Notes: a model not told the origin generated them from the letters alone. A stretch of 64,000 nucleotides of DNA from Alcaligenes sp. SDU_A2 (GCF_038237375.1 NZ_CP151273.1:1984001-2048000); one strand, 5' to 3'. Positions 35,341 to 45,148 are shown, numbered from the stretch's first letter. Numbers and translations: made by a program.

Positions 35341-36465
35341 ATGCGATCATCACTCTGCCCTACCCCATTGGCTTTCCTGCGTTATCCGTCAGCGCGATGG
35401 CGTGTGCTCTGCCTAGCGACAGCGGTTTTGTCTGCCGGCTGCGAGAAACAAATGACAGCATCTGAACATGTCACGCCGGTTCATCTCGTTGCGGCCCAGC
35501 CTGCCGGGCAATACCAAGACATCCTGCTGTCAGGAACGATTGTTCCCCGGATAGAGAGCCAACTTGCATTTCGGGTGCCGGGCAGAATCACCGAACGTCT
35601 GGTTGATACCGGCAGCACCGTACAGCAAGGCGACATCGTGGCGCGCCTGGATGACAGTCCGTATCAACTGGCCCTGCAAGAGGCCCAGGCCGGTTTGACA
35701 CAGGCCCAGGCAAGCTTGGCCCGCTTGCAGCGCGATGTGCAACGTAATCGTCGGCTGGCCGAAGCCGGCGCGATTGCCAATGCTGACCTGGATGCCTTGA
35801 CTACCCTGCAGCACAACGCGCAGGCCCAAGTGCGTGCTGCGCAAAGTCGTCTGGACAGAGCCCGAAACGACGTAGGGTACACGAGATTGCAGGCCCCCAA
35901 TGACGGCGTTGTCGCTGTGGTGCAGGCAGAACCTGGTCAGGTGGTCGCGGCGGGTACGCCCGTGTTGCGCTTGGCCCGCGCCGGAGAAACTGAAGTGCAA
36001 ACAGATGTGCCGGAAAATCTAGTCAGCCATTTGACTATGGAACAAATGGGCCGGGTGCAGCTATTGAGTCTGCCCGGTTTGACACTGACGGGCCGTATCC
36101 GTGAAATCGCCCGCGTCGCGGACCCCGTGACACGGACCTATCGGGTGCGTATTGCGTTGCGGGATCTACCTGATCAAGTCCGTTTGGGCATGACTGCCTC
36201 GGTCCAGTTTGCCGCTACATCAGGTGCCGCACACATCAGCCTACCAACGACGGCTTTGTTCCAGAAAAATGATCAACCGGCCGTCTGGGTGCTGCCCGAT
36301 GATGCGCAACAACTTGAATTACGGCCAGTTTCCTTGGTGGCCATGAACACCCATACGATTACGGTGGCGGCAGGGTTGCGTGCGGGTGAACGTGTCGTGG
36401 CGGCCGGCGTGCATCGTCTGGATGCCGGGATGAATGTCAAAGCATGGGATCAGCGCCTGCCATGA
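35341..36465 (+). CDS. RND efflux periplasmic adaptor (MFP) lipoprotein
   Basis: 374 residues from the ATG at 35341. A lipobox Leu-Ser-Ala-Gly-Cys follows a basic, hydrophobic leader. The barrel-sandwich domain (Arg-Val-Pro-Gly-Arg-Ile, Asp-Ser-Pro-Tyr), an alpha-hairpin (about 105-170), and the beta-barrel domain follow in the usual order of the HlyD/AcrA type. It links the inner-membrane pump to an outer-membrane channel; no channel gene is adjacent, so one from elsewhere such as TolC/OprM would be needed. Confidence 0.93.
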   Translation: MRSSLCPTPLAFLRYPSARWRVLCLATAVLSAGCEKQMTASEHVTPVHLVAAQPAGQYQDILLSGTIVPRIESQLAFRVPGRITERLVDTGSTVQQGDIVARLDDSPYQLALQEAQAGLTQAQASLARLQRDVQRNRRLAEAGAIANADLDALTTLQHNAQAQVRAAQSRLDRARNDVGYTRLQAPNDGVVAVVQAEPGQVVAAGTPVLRLARAGETEVQTDVPENLVSHLTMEQMGRVQLLSLPGLTLTGRIREIARVADPVTRTYRVRIALRDLPDQVRLGMTASVQFAATSGAAHISLPTTALFQKNDQPAVWVLPDDAQQLELRPVSLVAMNTHTITVAAGLRAGERVVAAGVHRLDAGMNVKAWDQRLP

Positions 36466-39400
36466 GTGATCGCTTCAACTTATCCGCCTGGGGGCTGCGT
36501 CACGGCACATTGCTGACGTTCGCCATGCTGGTGTCCATGCTGCTGGGCAGCCTGGCGTACCTTAAATTAGGGCGGGCCGAGGACCCTAGCCTGACTATCA
36601 AAGTCATGACCATCGATCTTGCCTGGCCCGGTGCCACAACACGGGACCTGGAGCAACAGGTCGTAGAAAAAATTCAGCGTACCTTGCAAGAGGTACCGCA
36701 CTATGACTACGTGCAAAGCTATGTCCGTCCGGGGCAAGCAACCATTTTCCTGGTGCTCCAGGATTCGACGCGCAAGGCCCAAATCGATCAAAGCTGGTAT
36801 CAGGCCCGCAAGCGCGTGGGCGATATCCTGCATACATTGCCCGAGGGCATCCACGGCCCGTTTTTTAATGATGATTTTGGCGATACCTTTGGTTCTATCT
36901 ATGCCTTCCATTCCGACGGATTTGACGATGCCCAGATGAAGCAAGTGCTGTTGGCCGCGCGTGAACGGATGTTGGATGTGCCTGATGTCTCCAAGATCCT
37001 GATGCTGGGCGTTCAAGAGCAACGGTTTTTTATTGAGTTCAGCCACGTCCGACTGGCACAGTTAGGGATACCGCCGGCTCAGTTGCTGGACACATTGCAA
37101 CGTCAGAATATGGTTGAGCCGGCAGGAGTCATCGAAGGTGAGCGCGAACGTATCTATACCCGTGTGCAGGGGGCGCTGCAAAGTGTCGAGCAAATCGAGA
37201 ACACGTCTATCGAAGCCGGCGGTCGTACATTTCGGCTAGGTGACGTCGCACGCGTTACGCGCGGCTATATAGATCCACCGCACCAGTCGATGCGACGCAA
37301 TGGTCAACGTGTGACTGGGCTTGCCGTCTCTATGGTTGATGGCGGCGACATATTAACGTTGGGGCCACAGTTAGATGCGGTGGTCCGGCAAGTACAGCAG
37401 ACCTTGCCTGCCGGTATCAGGATCGAAAAAATCGTGGATCAACCCACGCTGGTCATGCATTCAGTCAACGAATTTCTGATCCACTTTCTGTTTGCGCTTG
37501 GCATTGTACTGGGCGTCAGCCTACTGGCCTTGGGCTTTCGTACGGGCATCGTGGTGGCCTTGTCGGTTCCCCTGGTTCTTGGAATTACCTTTTTCATTAT
37601 GTGGCGCATGGGCATCAATTTGCAGCGTATTTCGCTGGGGGCGCTGATCATTGCCCTGGGTCTGCTAGTCGACGATGCCATCATCTCCGTGGAAATGATG
37701 CAAGTCAAAATGGAGGAAGGCTGGGACCGCGTCAAAGCCGCCGGTTTTGCCTGGACAAGCACCGCTTTTCCAATGTTGACCGGTACTTTAATTACCGCTG
37801 CAGGCTTTGTTCCCGTCGGCTTTGCGCAATCCTCTACCGGCGAATTTACGGGTTCGATTTTTTGGGTAGTCAGTATTGCGTTGCTCGTGTCATGGGTCGT
37901 AGCGGTATTGTTTGTGCCATATCTGGGTGTGAAACTGCTGCCAGAGATACCGGCCCGCAGCGGGCATGGCCACGGCGACCGTCATGCCCGCTTTCATCAC
38001 TGGTTCAGCGGCAAAATCGCATGGTGTGTCGATCATCGCAAAACGGTCTTAAGCGCGACCGCGCTTGCCTTTGTGTTGTCGATGGGGGCGTTTCAGTTTG
38101 TTCCGCAACAATTTTTCCCCGATTCGCCTCGTGAAGAAATCCTGATCGATCTTCATCTGGAAGAAGGCGCAAGTTATGCAGGAACGCTAGCGGAAACAAA
38201 GAAAATCGAACACGTCCTAAGTCAAGATCGACGCGTGCGCGATTTTACTGCCTATGTAGGCAGTGGCTCGCCCCGTTTTTATTTATCCCTTGACCCCGAA
38301 ACGCCCAAGATCAATTACGCTCAACTTATTGTCTATCCCACGAGCATCGAGCAAGCCAAGGAATTGACCGCCGACCTGCGCCGCCGTCTGCCCGAGCTGT
38401 TCCCCCATGTGCGCACCCGAGTGTATCGATTGGAACTGGGACCGACGGTGGGCTATCCGGTTCAGTTTCGTGTCCGTGGTGCCGATCCGGATACCGTGCG
38501 CGATATTGCTGCACGCGTACGCGACCGATTGCGGCAGCATCCCCATGTGCGCGACGTCAATTTGCAATGGCATGAACGTACCAAGGCGCTTCGCTTGCTG
38601 GTCGATCAAGACCGTGCGCGCGCGCTGGGGCTGGACACGCAGGAAATTTCTCGCACCTTACAGACGCTGCTCAGTGGCTATACCGTCACGCAAGTCCGGG
38701 AAGGCACCGAGCTGATTGATGTGGTGGCCCGTGCCATACCATCGGAGCGTCTGGATGCGCAGCAACTGGAAAACCTGACTTTGCACACAAAAAACGGCCG
38801 CACAGTGCCGCTGCGACAAGTAGCCGTTATTCAGCCTGTTCTGGAAGAAGGCGGGCTATGGGTGCGCAAACGCTTGCCAACGCTCAGTGTTCGTGCCGAT
38901 GTCCACGGTGCCCAGGCCCCTGATGTGTCCCAGCAGATCGAACCTCTGCTTCAGGACATCAAGGACAGTTTGCCGGTGGGCTACACGATCGAGACCGGAG
39001 GCACAATCGAGGAAAGCGTCAAAGCCAATGCGTCGATCGAGGCCATTATGCCCATCATGCTGCTTTTATGGGCCTTGTTCCTGATGGTTCAACTGCAAAG
39101 TTTCAGCCGTATGCTCATGGTGGTGCTGACGGCTCCTTTAGGCATGGTTGGCGTCAGTATGGCTTTGCTGCTGACCCAGGTGCCGTTTGGTTTCATCGCG
39201 ACGCTGGGCGTCATCGCTTTGGCAGGCATGATTATGCGTAACTCAGTCATTCTGGTGGATCAGATCGATCGGGACATTCGGACGGGCGAGCCCCGCCGAC
39301 AAGCCATCATCAACGCCACGATTCGGCGTACCCGTCCCGTCGTCTTAACCGCCTTGGCAGCGATTTTGGCCATGATTCCGCTCATACTGTCCCCGATGTG

Positions 39401-39521
39401 GGGACCGATGGCCATTTCAATCATGGGTGGCTTGACGGTGGCAACCGTGCTAACCCTCTTTTTCGTACCTGCGCTGTATGCGGCTTGGTTTCGTATCAAG
39501 AAGGATGAACTACCAAGTTAA
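36462..39521 (+). CDS. RND efflux pump permease
   Basis: 1019 residues from the ATG that overlaps the adaptor stop (ATGA 36462-36465). Twelve membrane helices and two large periplasmic loops are in the usual HAE-1 layout. Asp residues in helix 4 (Leu-Val-Asp-Asp-Ala-Ile) and Gly-Met-Ile-Met-Arg-Asn-Ser-Val in helix 11 support proton-coupled transport. Substrate is unknown; TetR control suggests toxic organic compounds. Confidence 0.94.
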   Translation: MSDRFNLSAWGLRHGTLLTFAMLVSMLLGSLAYLKLGRAEDPSLTIKVMTIDLAWPGATTRDLEQQVVEKIQRTLQEVPHYDYVQSYVRPGQATIFLVLQDSTRKAQIDQSWYQARKRVGDILHTLPEGIHGPFFNDDFGDTFGSIYAFHSDGFDDAQMKQVLLAARERMLDVPDVSKILMLGVQEQRFFIEFSHVRLAQLGIPPAQLLDTLQRQNMVEPAGVIEGERERIYTRVQGALQSVEQIENTSIEAGGRTFRLGDVARVTRGYIDPPHQSMRRNGQRVTGLAVSMVDGGDILTLGPQLDAVVRQVQQTLPAGIRIEKIVDQPTLVMHSVNEFLIHFLFALGIVLGVSLLALGFRTGIVVALSVPLVLGITFFIMWRMGINLQRISLGALIIALGLLVDDAIISVEMMQVKMEEGWDRVKAAGFAWTSTAFPMLTGTLITAAGFVPVGFAQSSTGEFTGSIFWVVSIALLVSWVVAVLFVPYLGVKLLPEIPARSGHGHGDRHARFHHWFSGKIAWCVDHRKTVLSATALAFVLSMGAFQFVPQQFFPDSPREEILIDLHLEEGASYAGTLAETKKIEHVLSQDRRVRDFTAYVGSGSPRFYLSLDPETPKINYAQLIVYPTSIEQAKELTADLRRRLPELFPHVRTRVYRLELGPTVGYPVQFRVRGADPDTVRDIAARVRDRLRQHPHVRDVNLQWHERTKALRLLVDQDRARALGLDTQEISRTLQTLLSGYTVTQVREGTELIDVVARAIPSERLDAQQLENLTLHTKNGRTVPLRQVAVIQPVLEEGGLWVRKRLPTLSVRADVHGAQAPDVSQQIEPLLQDIKDSLPVGYTIETGGTIEESVKANASIEAIMPIMLLLWALFLMVQLQSFSRMLMVVLTAPLGMVGVSMALLLTQVPFGFIATLGVIALAGMIMRNSVILVDQIDRDIRTGEPRRQAIINATIRRTRPVVLTALAAILAMIPLILSPMWGPMAISIMGGLTVATVLTLFFVPALYAAWFRIKKDELPS

Positions 39522-39671
39522 GAGAATGCCGGCGCGGGCCTGTAAGGAGCAGCCCGCCCGGACTTCCCCTTGTTTCGCCCTTGGTGAGTCTGCCCGCTGC
39601 CTGGTATCGCCGTCGCTGGCGTTCTGCCGCTTGCATGGGCAAGCGCATATGGACCAGCCCGCCGTGCACCA

Positions 39672-40271
39672 TTAGTTAAGGTATGCACTCAAAAAGACAT
39701 CCACCCCTAGCCTGACGGATTCTTTAATTTCGTCTTCGGATGGTTCTCCTTTTATACCCAACAGAAATAATTCGGTAATATCAGATTCGATCAAACGAAT
39801 ATAATGAATAGCGGCTACGTTTGTGTCGCACTCCTTTATTATTCCCTTATTTTTTTTGTCATTAAAGAAGTTGGATATTCTTTTTCTGCAAATCTTAGGC
39901 CCAAACGAATACAAGAGGTGGCCAACTTGTGACCTACCTCTTTCTTCGATACCCATTTTAAAAATGCTAAGTATTTCTTTGCTGCAAATGACGGAAAGGT
40001 ACTTTTCTCCAAATCCAATCAGGGCGTCGCGGATCATTCCTTCTAAGGCTAGATCGGAAAAAGCATTTTCTACTTTTTCCCGGGCTAGCTTTTCCACTAC
40101 TGCAAGAAATATTTTTTCCTTTTTCGGGAAGTGCGTGTATAGCGTTGTTTTTGATCCACCGAACGTCGCCGATATTTGAGCCATCGACGTCCGTTCGTAC
40201 CCATTTTCTAAAAATTTTTCCGTTGCAATATGAATAAGCTGCTGCCTTATAAATGGATTTTTTGCTTTCAT
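39672..40271 (-). CDS. TetR/AcrR-family regulator at the end of the isonitrile cluster
   Basis: 199 residues. Helix-turn-helix near residues 25-50 (Gly-Tyr-Glu-Arg-Thr-Ser-Met-Ala-Gln-Ile, Thr-Thr-Leu-Tyr-Thr-His-Phe). It is AT-rich with many Lys, Ile and Asn codons, unlike the flanking RND genes. It is on the same strand as the antiporter and 29 bases after it, so it is likely part of the operon and could act as feedback repressor of the cluster. Its ligand may be the pathway product. Confidence 0.9.
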   Translation of the reverse strand: MKAKNPFIRQQLIHIATEKFLENGYERTSMAQISATFGGSKTTLYTHFPKKEKIFLAVVEKLAREKVENAFSDLALEGMIRDALIGFGEKYLSVICSKEILSIFKMGIEERGRSQVGHLLYSFGPKICRKRISNFFNDKKNKGIIKECDTNVAAIHYIRLIESDITELFLLGIKGEPSEDEIKESVRLGVDVFLSAYLN

Positions 40272-40300
40272 AATCCCCCAAGATTATTACGAACCTGACG

Positions 40301-41620
40301 TCACAATGCTTTGGCCTGCAGTACTGCCGCCGATTTTGATCTATTCAGCTGATTCTTTAATAGAATCTTTATGATAGGGGTAGTAATAAATGTGCTGATC
40401 AAAGCCATGAAAACAAGCATTGTAAATATTTTCTTAGGCAATATCCCGAGATCATAAGCGACATTAATTACTATTAACTCCATCAACGCGCGTGTGTTCA
40501 TGCAAACACCAATTATTATTGCATCTCGATTGGCTTCGCCAGAAATTCGTGCAGCAATATAGCCGCCTAAAAATTTGCCACCGAATGCAATAATGCACAA
40601 GACAACAGCCGCCCAAACATCTGCCATTGTGCTTAAAGAACCAATATCGGTTCTTAAACCAGTATATGTAAAAAAAACAGGCAGCAAGACAGTATATACC
40701 AGTGGCGCAACCTTATCCTGCCACTCATTCTTTATATAGCTGCTTTTTTGGAGAGCTATGCCAACAATAATTCCTCCGGCAATGGCAAAAACGCCTAATT
40801 TGCTGGTAATCAGTGCGGATATCATCAAAACAACAATTAAGAAAGACAATAGCGACATATCCATCTTTCCCCTGGATTGAATGTGGCTATCAATTTTCTT
40901 TCTGGCGAATGGGCCTATCACAGACAACATCAAAAAAACGTAGCATAGCAAAAGAGCAATTTTTATGAAAAAAGAAACACCGTCCAGATTGCTCAATGCG
41001 AGGGCGGACACGAGACCTAACAGAATCCAGCCTATCATATCGTCAATAGCGGCGGCTCCTATAGTTAGTGCCGCTATCCGCGTATGTTCTAACCCCAGCT
41101 CCATGAATATGCGGCCCAATATAGGTATGGCCGTTATGGACATGGCAACTCCCATAAAAAGAGAAAACTCCAATAAATCTGAGGTTGGATTGTCGATTAG
41201 CCCCCAAAACCAGGATGCTGTCGCCACACCTAAGCCAAAAGGGAAAGCAATGCCTAAGACACTGATTAACACGACGGCCTTTTTTCGCTCTTTGAACTCC
41301 AAAGAAACATCAAACTCCAATCCCATATGAAACATGAGCAGAAGCAAACCAAACTGGGAAATAATAGTGAATGCAGTGGATACATCATCATTAAAAAATG
41401 ACGAAAATGTTTCTGGAAACAGAAAACCAAAAACACTAGGACCAAGCGCCAATCCTGCCATAATTTCGCCGACAGACTTTGTTTGGCCCAAGTAGGCCTG
41501 GGCAAACCATGCCACTAATCGACTGATCAGAATAATTACTGTCAGTTCTATAAAAAAATGAACTGTCAATATTTCTGCTGATGCGCTTACGCCTGAAACC
41601 GTAGATACCGCTGCACTCAT
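40301..41620 (-). CDS. Cation:proton antiporter (CPA2/KefB-NhaS3 type) within the cluster
   Basis: 439 residues with about twelve to thirteen membrane segments and no regulatory RCK domain. It has Gly-Leu-Ala-Leu-Gly-Pro-Ser-Val-Phe near residue 55 and Ala-Ala-Ile-Asp-Asp-Met near residue 190, where the paired acidic residues of CPA antiporters lie. GGGGAGG precedes the ATG. Members of this family appear in some natural-product clusters, where they are thought to assist export or pH/ion homeostasis; here it may be the self-protection or transport function. It is AT-rich like its neighbours. Confidence 0.88.
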   Translation of the reverse strand: MSAAVSTVSGVSASAEILTVHFFIELTVIILISRLVAWFAQAYLGQTKSVGEIMAGLALGPSVFGFLFPETFSSFFNDDVSTAFTIISQFGLLLLMFHMGLEFDVSLEFKERKKAVVLISVLGIAFPFGLGVATASWFWGLIDNPTSDLLEFSLFMGVAMSITAIPILGRIFMELGLEHTRIAALTIGAAAIDDMIGWILLGLVSALALSNLDGVSFFIKIALLLCYVFLMLSVIGPFARKKIDSHIQSRGKMDMSLLSFLIVVLMISALITSKLGVFAIAGGIIVGIALQKSSYIKNEWQDKVAPLVYTVLLPVFFTYTGLRTDIGSLSTMADVWAAVVLCIIAFGGKFLGGYIAARISGEANRDAIIIGVCMNTRALMELIVINVAYDLGILPKKIFTMLVFMALISTFITTPIIKILLKNQLNRSKSAAVLQAKAL

Positions 41621-41665
41621 CTATCCTCCCCTTGTATTGGTTTTAAGTATCTAAGAATCAGCGTA

Positions 41666-42463
41666 TTAAAGAATATGCACCCGCTTTAGATGACGGCTTG
41701 CGTTGCCTTCCACTTTTGCCCTGCCATGCAAAACTGAATTATTGTCAATCAACATATAATCGCCCGCCTGCCATCGATGACGATACATATACTGAGGGCT
41801 ATACAATTTATCCGTTATTTTATCGAAAAAATCTTCTTTGTTTATAAATTTAGAGTTTATCCCGCTAACATCAAATCGCACTGGGTTAACATCTAAATTA
41901 TCTTCATTATTAATTTCAATAAATCGGATGATTTTGTGCTGGCTATGCGGATGATTTTCTATAAAGCGCACTTCCACATCCCCACCGTAATGTGCTTTTT
42001 TTTCTGTGGAATAATTCAATCTTATTTCAGACCAATTTTCCAAATCTTCTTTTTCGGCATTAGCGATAATTTTGCTTGTATCCACAAACAATGTTTCCCC
42101 GCCTACGCCATCAATCGAGGATCGAACGCATTGAAATGCATTAATGCGTGGCGTTTGATTCGCAAAGGCACCATCCCAATGCAGCTCGACCCGGCCTTTA
42201 GAAAAAATGTGGTTCTTTGGATCTTGCTCCATTCGCACATTTAAAAGCGGCCCGAATTCCCAATGCATCAGATCACCAAATTTTTTGCAAAATCCAAGAT
42301 ATTCTTCATCCGGGCTAGGCGAAAACCCTCTAAACACAAGGATTTTATGCTCGAACAACAATTTTTCCAGCAGCTTCGGGTCTAGAGCGGTAATGGCGTC
42401 CACGGTTTGGTCTTGAGCCGATATCATGGCACCGAAAGGATTAATAGCAGTTAGCTTAATCAT
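41666..42463 (-). CDS. Fe(II)/2-oxoglutarate-dependent oxygenase, TauD/TfdA family (PvcB/IsnB-like)
   Basis: 265 residues from the ATG at 42463, which has AGGGG eight bases upstream; a GTG three codons earlier is too close to it. The facial triad is visible as His-Trp-Asp (near residue 95) and the distal His in Asn-Ser-Val-Leu-His-Gly-Arg-Ala, with Arg nearby for 2-oxoglutarate. In known pathways (PvcB, IsnB) such an enzyme acts directly after the isocyanide synthase and performs oxidative decarboxylation or desaturation to the vinyl isonitrile. It lies 19 bases after the synthase gene region and is clearly coupled to it by context. Confidence 0.9.
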   Translation of the reverse strand: MIKLTAINPFGAMISAQDQTVDAITALDPKLLEKLLFEHKILVFRGFSPSPDEEYLGFCKKFGDLMHWEFGPLLNVRMEQDPKNHIFSKGRVELHWDGAFANQTPRINAFQCVRSSIDGVGGETLFVDTSKIIANAEKEDLENWSEIRLNYSTEKKAHYGGDVEVRFIENHPHSQHKIIRFIEINNEDNLDVNPVRFDVSGINSKFINKEDFFDKITDKLYSPQYMYRHRWQAGDYMLIDNNSVLHGRAKVEGNASRHLKRVHIL

Positions 42464-42491
42464 CGGAAACACCCCTTCATTAATAAGGATA

Positions 42492-43469
42492 TTAGTTTGA
42501 ATTAATGTTGCTTAAGCAGTTGAAATAGCTTGGTCGACCATCTTCAAACACCAGGTGCGCATTTGATGCTTCGGCTTCATGGCGCGGCACAAGTGAAAAT
42601 CCATTTTTATTCTTTATGACGACCGAGTGCCAAGGCGTTCTCCAGATATCGTCAGAATCCATTAAATAAATGCCTATTTTTTCGGACACCCGAGGTTGCG
42701 GGTGGATGCTTAGTCTGACAGCGTTAGGAAATTTGTCTTTCAGCAGATTTGTCCACGCATTGCTGCGCTGAATAACCCGATATGCATTAATTCTTGCTAC
42801 CCCAAGAATTTGATTTTTCGACCAATTCTTAAACTCATCAAGGCCCGAGAAATCTTCAGTTAAGAATTTGCAGATTCCCCTGTACATCGCTGCCGCTGGT
42901 TTTTCATTTTTACACCTGAACTTAAGATTACGCAGCGATTCACCGTAATGGATCATCAATTCTTCCCGAAGAATATCGTAGTTATTAATGTCGTTGTATA
43001 CGTCATCCAAATCAAAAAAATCGATGTGGTGCGCATAGGGCTTGCCCACTCTTTCTATCAAATCTTTTTTGTAGGCACTGATAGCATCATCCGGGATTTG
43101 AACGACATCGGCAAAAACACGGCCATCAGAACAGATGGTTAAGTTGGCCCCTGGTGGATAAATTTCTTTTATTTTTTCGCATAAGTCATTCAGCTGTTTA
43201 AATGCTAGTTCCTCGCCTTTATCCGGCAATACGTCCAGCGTTTTTTTTCTATTTGGCGATTTTGCCGGGAATGCCGGTAAAATCATCCTTATCGGCTCTT
43301 CCTTTTCAATAAAATCAATAATTTTTTTAAAATGAATGTCCGCTTCTTTTTTAAAATCCTCGGCCTCCTGTTCATCCATCAGGATTCGTCTTCTGTCAAA
43401 AATCAGTTTGACTATATTTTCTGCAATTTCAAGTTTGCTATCTTCAACGACCATTTCATCAAAAAACAT
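42492..43469 (-). CDS. Isocyanide (isonitrile) synthase, PvcA/IsnA/DIT1 family
   Basis: 325 residues. The family blocks are intact: Pro-Ala-Phe-Pro-Ala-Lys-Ser-Pro-Asn (about residue 65), Leu-Pro-Asp-Lys-Gly-Glu-Glu (about 82), Tyr-Pro-Pro-Gly-Ala (about 105) and Ser-Asp-Gly-Arg-Val-Phe-Ala-Asp (about 115). Later Arg-Leu-Ser-Ile-His-Pro-Gln-Pro and Thr-Pro-Trp-His-Ser-Val-Val agree too. Known members convert the alpha-amino group of Tyr or Trp to an isonitrile using ribulose-5-phosphate. AAGGA precedes the ATG. It is the key biosynthetic enzyme of the cluster; whether it uses Tyr or Trp cannot be told. Confidence 0.93.
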   Translation of the reverse strand: MFFDEMVVEDSKLEIAENIVKLIFDRRRILMDEQEAEDFKKEADIHFKKIIDFIEKEEPIRMILPAFPAKSPNRKKTLDVLPDKGEELAFKQLNDLCEKIKEIYPPGANLTICSDGRVFADVVQIPDDAISAYKKDLIERVGKPYAHHIDFFDLDDVYNDINNYDILREELMIHYGESLRNLKFRCKNEKPAAAMYRGICKFLTEDFSGLDEFKNWSKNQILGVARINAYRVIQRSNAWTNLLKDKFPNAVRLSIHPQPRVSEKIGIYLMDSDDIWRTPWHSVVIKNKNGFSLVPRHEAEASNAHLVFEDGRPSYFNCLSNINSN

Positions 43470-43501
43470 GTTCCTTCCCCATTAAAGACGATAATGTGTT
43501 T

Positions 43502-45148
43502 TTAAAAAAATTCAATTTCCCTATCCAACCTGGCCGCTTTGATTGCGTCTTCTAAATTATTTATTTCTCCCATTTTGTATTTTTCTTCAATTACTGCTAT
43601 GTCATTTTCTGATAACTTGGTTTTTTTATGTTCCGCCACCACTTTACTGGCCGCAATAATAGATTCCATTTCTATGCTGAATCGCATTTCTTTTATTGCA
43701 TTGTCATCCAACCCAATCCCTCTATTCATAGAGTTTTTCATATACACCCCTGGAATTTCCACATCGTGAAAATTTCCAATGTTATTGCTTAGCGAATCGC
43801 CCGTTTTATCAAGAAACTCAGCCAATTCATCTTTTATTTTGTGTGCATATGCAGCCCCCCCTGATCGTAAGTCGTCATGGAATATGGTTTTTAGTTTTTC
43901 CAAACTTTCACTATCTAAATTTGAAAAATTTTTCCAATATTCACCAACTCCGGCCGGCATAACAATACCAAAATAATCCATCAGCAAAGCCCTAAATAGA
44001 ACTTTATGCAGATCATAATTACCATGATAATTACCGGTAATATGGAATAGGAAATTATTAAACCACCAATGGGCATATACATCGTAGCCAGCAACCTTCC
44101 GTGCCACCTGCTGTTGATCGCCTTCAATATCGGTTTGAATAATATCGCTAATCATTCTATTTAGATCGGTTAGCCATGCCGATCCTGAAGAAAATAAAGG
44201 ATCGATAAATCCCGCCGCCATACCTGTTCGGAACCAGCGCTGCGTTGAGAATATTGTTTTTGACACACGCGCCATATTTTTGAGCGCGCCAAAATCAACA
44301 ATTTGATAATCATGGCCGAACAGCTCTTTCCCCCAGGTGTGAGACAACAAGAAAGCTTCTAGCTCTTTCTGATTTTTTATAGAAACTTGTGACTTTTCAT
44401 GATGCCAGACCACGCCTATGCTGACAGTCTGGGCATCCAATGGAATCATCCATACCCAGTAGCCCCTGTACATAAAGTGATTCGTGGATAGCGATCTATT
44501 TGTGAATCTGACTCGTTCACGCCATGCGCTATCTCCTAACTCGTCAAGGTCGCGCATATTTTTGACGCGCATCCAGGCCGACGACACTGGGTGTGCATCC
44601 AGCTTTTCAACATCCCGAAATTTCTGGGCAAAGACACTGGAAAGGCCGGAGGCGTCCACCATCCATCTGCAGCGGTATACGTCACCGTTCGCTGTCACTA
44701 CGCGATGCAGCTCCTCGCCTTCGCCCACATCGATATGGCTTACGCTCACTCCCCTTTCGGTGTCGATTCCAATCTGTTCATTGAGCTTGACCATGTCTTC
44801 GTCGAACTGTGCGCGATTGATTTGGTGCGCCGGGATGGCGTGATACCACGTTCTCCCCATTTCGCTCATTTCTGAAACAGGTGTGTTCTTGCCTTCTTTT
44901 TCAAAGAAGAACCGTAAACCATGTTTATAGAAATAGTTTGCTTCCAAATATTTTGACAGGCCGAGATCTCGCGATGCGTAATCCCAAAAAACTTCCAGCA
45001 TGGACTCTCCTATTCCATGATCGAAGTTTTTCTTTTTTTCCAGAACAGTGATTTTTAATTTTGGAATTTTAAGTTTCAAATTTCTGGCCAGACAACTACC
45101 AGCCATTGACCCACCGATAATGACAACATCAACAACTTGCTCGCTCAT
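43502..45148 (-). CDS. Flavin-dependent halogenase-like monooxygenase
   Basis: 548 residues. An N-terminal FAD-binding Rossmann motif Gly-Gly-Ser-Met-Ala-Gly is followed by Gly-Ile-Gly-Glu-Ser, a Lys in Tyr-Lys-His-Gly-Leu-Arg-Phe (the position of the catalytic Lys in FADH2-dependent halogenases), Trp-Val-Trp-Met-Ile-Pro (WxWxIP) and Phe-Ile-Asp-Pro-Leu-Phe-Ser-Ser-Gly (FxxPxxSxG). These are the three halogenase motifs, though some non-halogenating oxygenases share them. It starts the operon; AGGAAGG precedes the ATG. No flavin reductase is adjacent, which is common. Halogenation of the aromatic ring of the isonitrile is the natural hypothesis. Confidence 0.86.
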   Translation of the reverse strand: MSEQVVDVVIIGGSMAGSCLARNLKLKIPKLKITVLEKKKNFDHGIGESMLEVFWDYASRDLGLSKYLEANYFYKHGLRFFFEKEGKNTPVSEMSEMGRTWYHAIPAHQINRAQFDEDMVKLNEQIGIDTERGVSVSHIDVGEGEELHRVVTANGDVYRCRWMVDASGLSSVFAQKFRDVEKLDAHPVSSAWMRVKNMRDLDELGDSAWRERVRFTNRSLSTNHFMYRGYWVWMIPLDAQTVSIGVVWHHEKSQVSIKNQKELEAFLLSHTWGKELFGHDYQIVDFGALKNMARVSKTIFSTQRWFRTGMAAGFIDPLFSSGSAWLTDLNRMISDIIQTDIEGDQQQVARKVAGYDVYAHWWFNNFLFHITGNYHGNYDLHKVLFRALLMDYFGIVMPAGVGEYWKNFSNLDSESLEKLKTIFHDDLRSGGAAYAHKIKDELAEFLDKTGDSLSNNIGNFHDVEIPGVYMKNSMNRGIGLDDNAIKEMRFSIEMESIIAASKVVAEHKKTKLSENDIAVIEEKYKMGEINNLEDAIKAARLDREIEFF

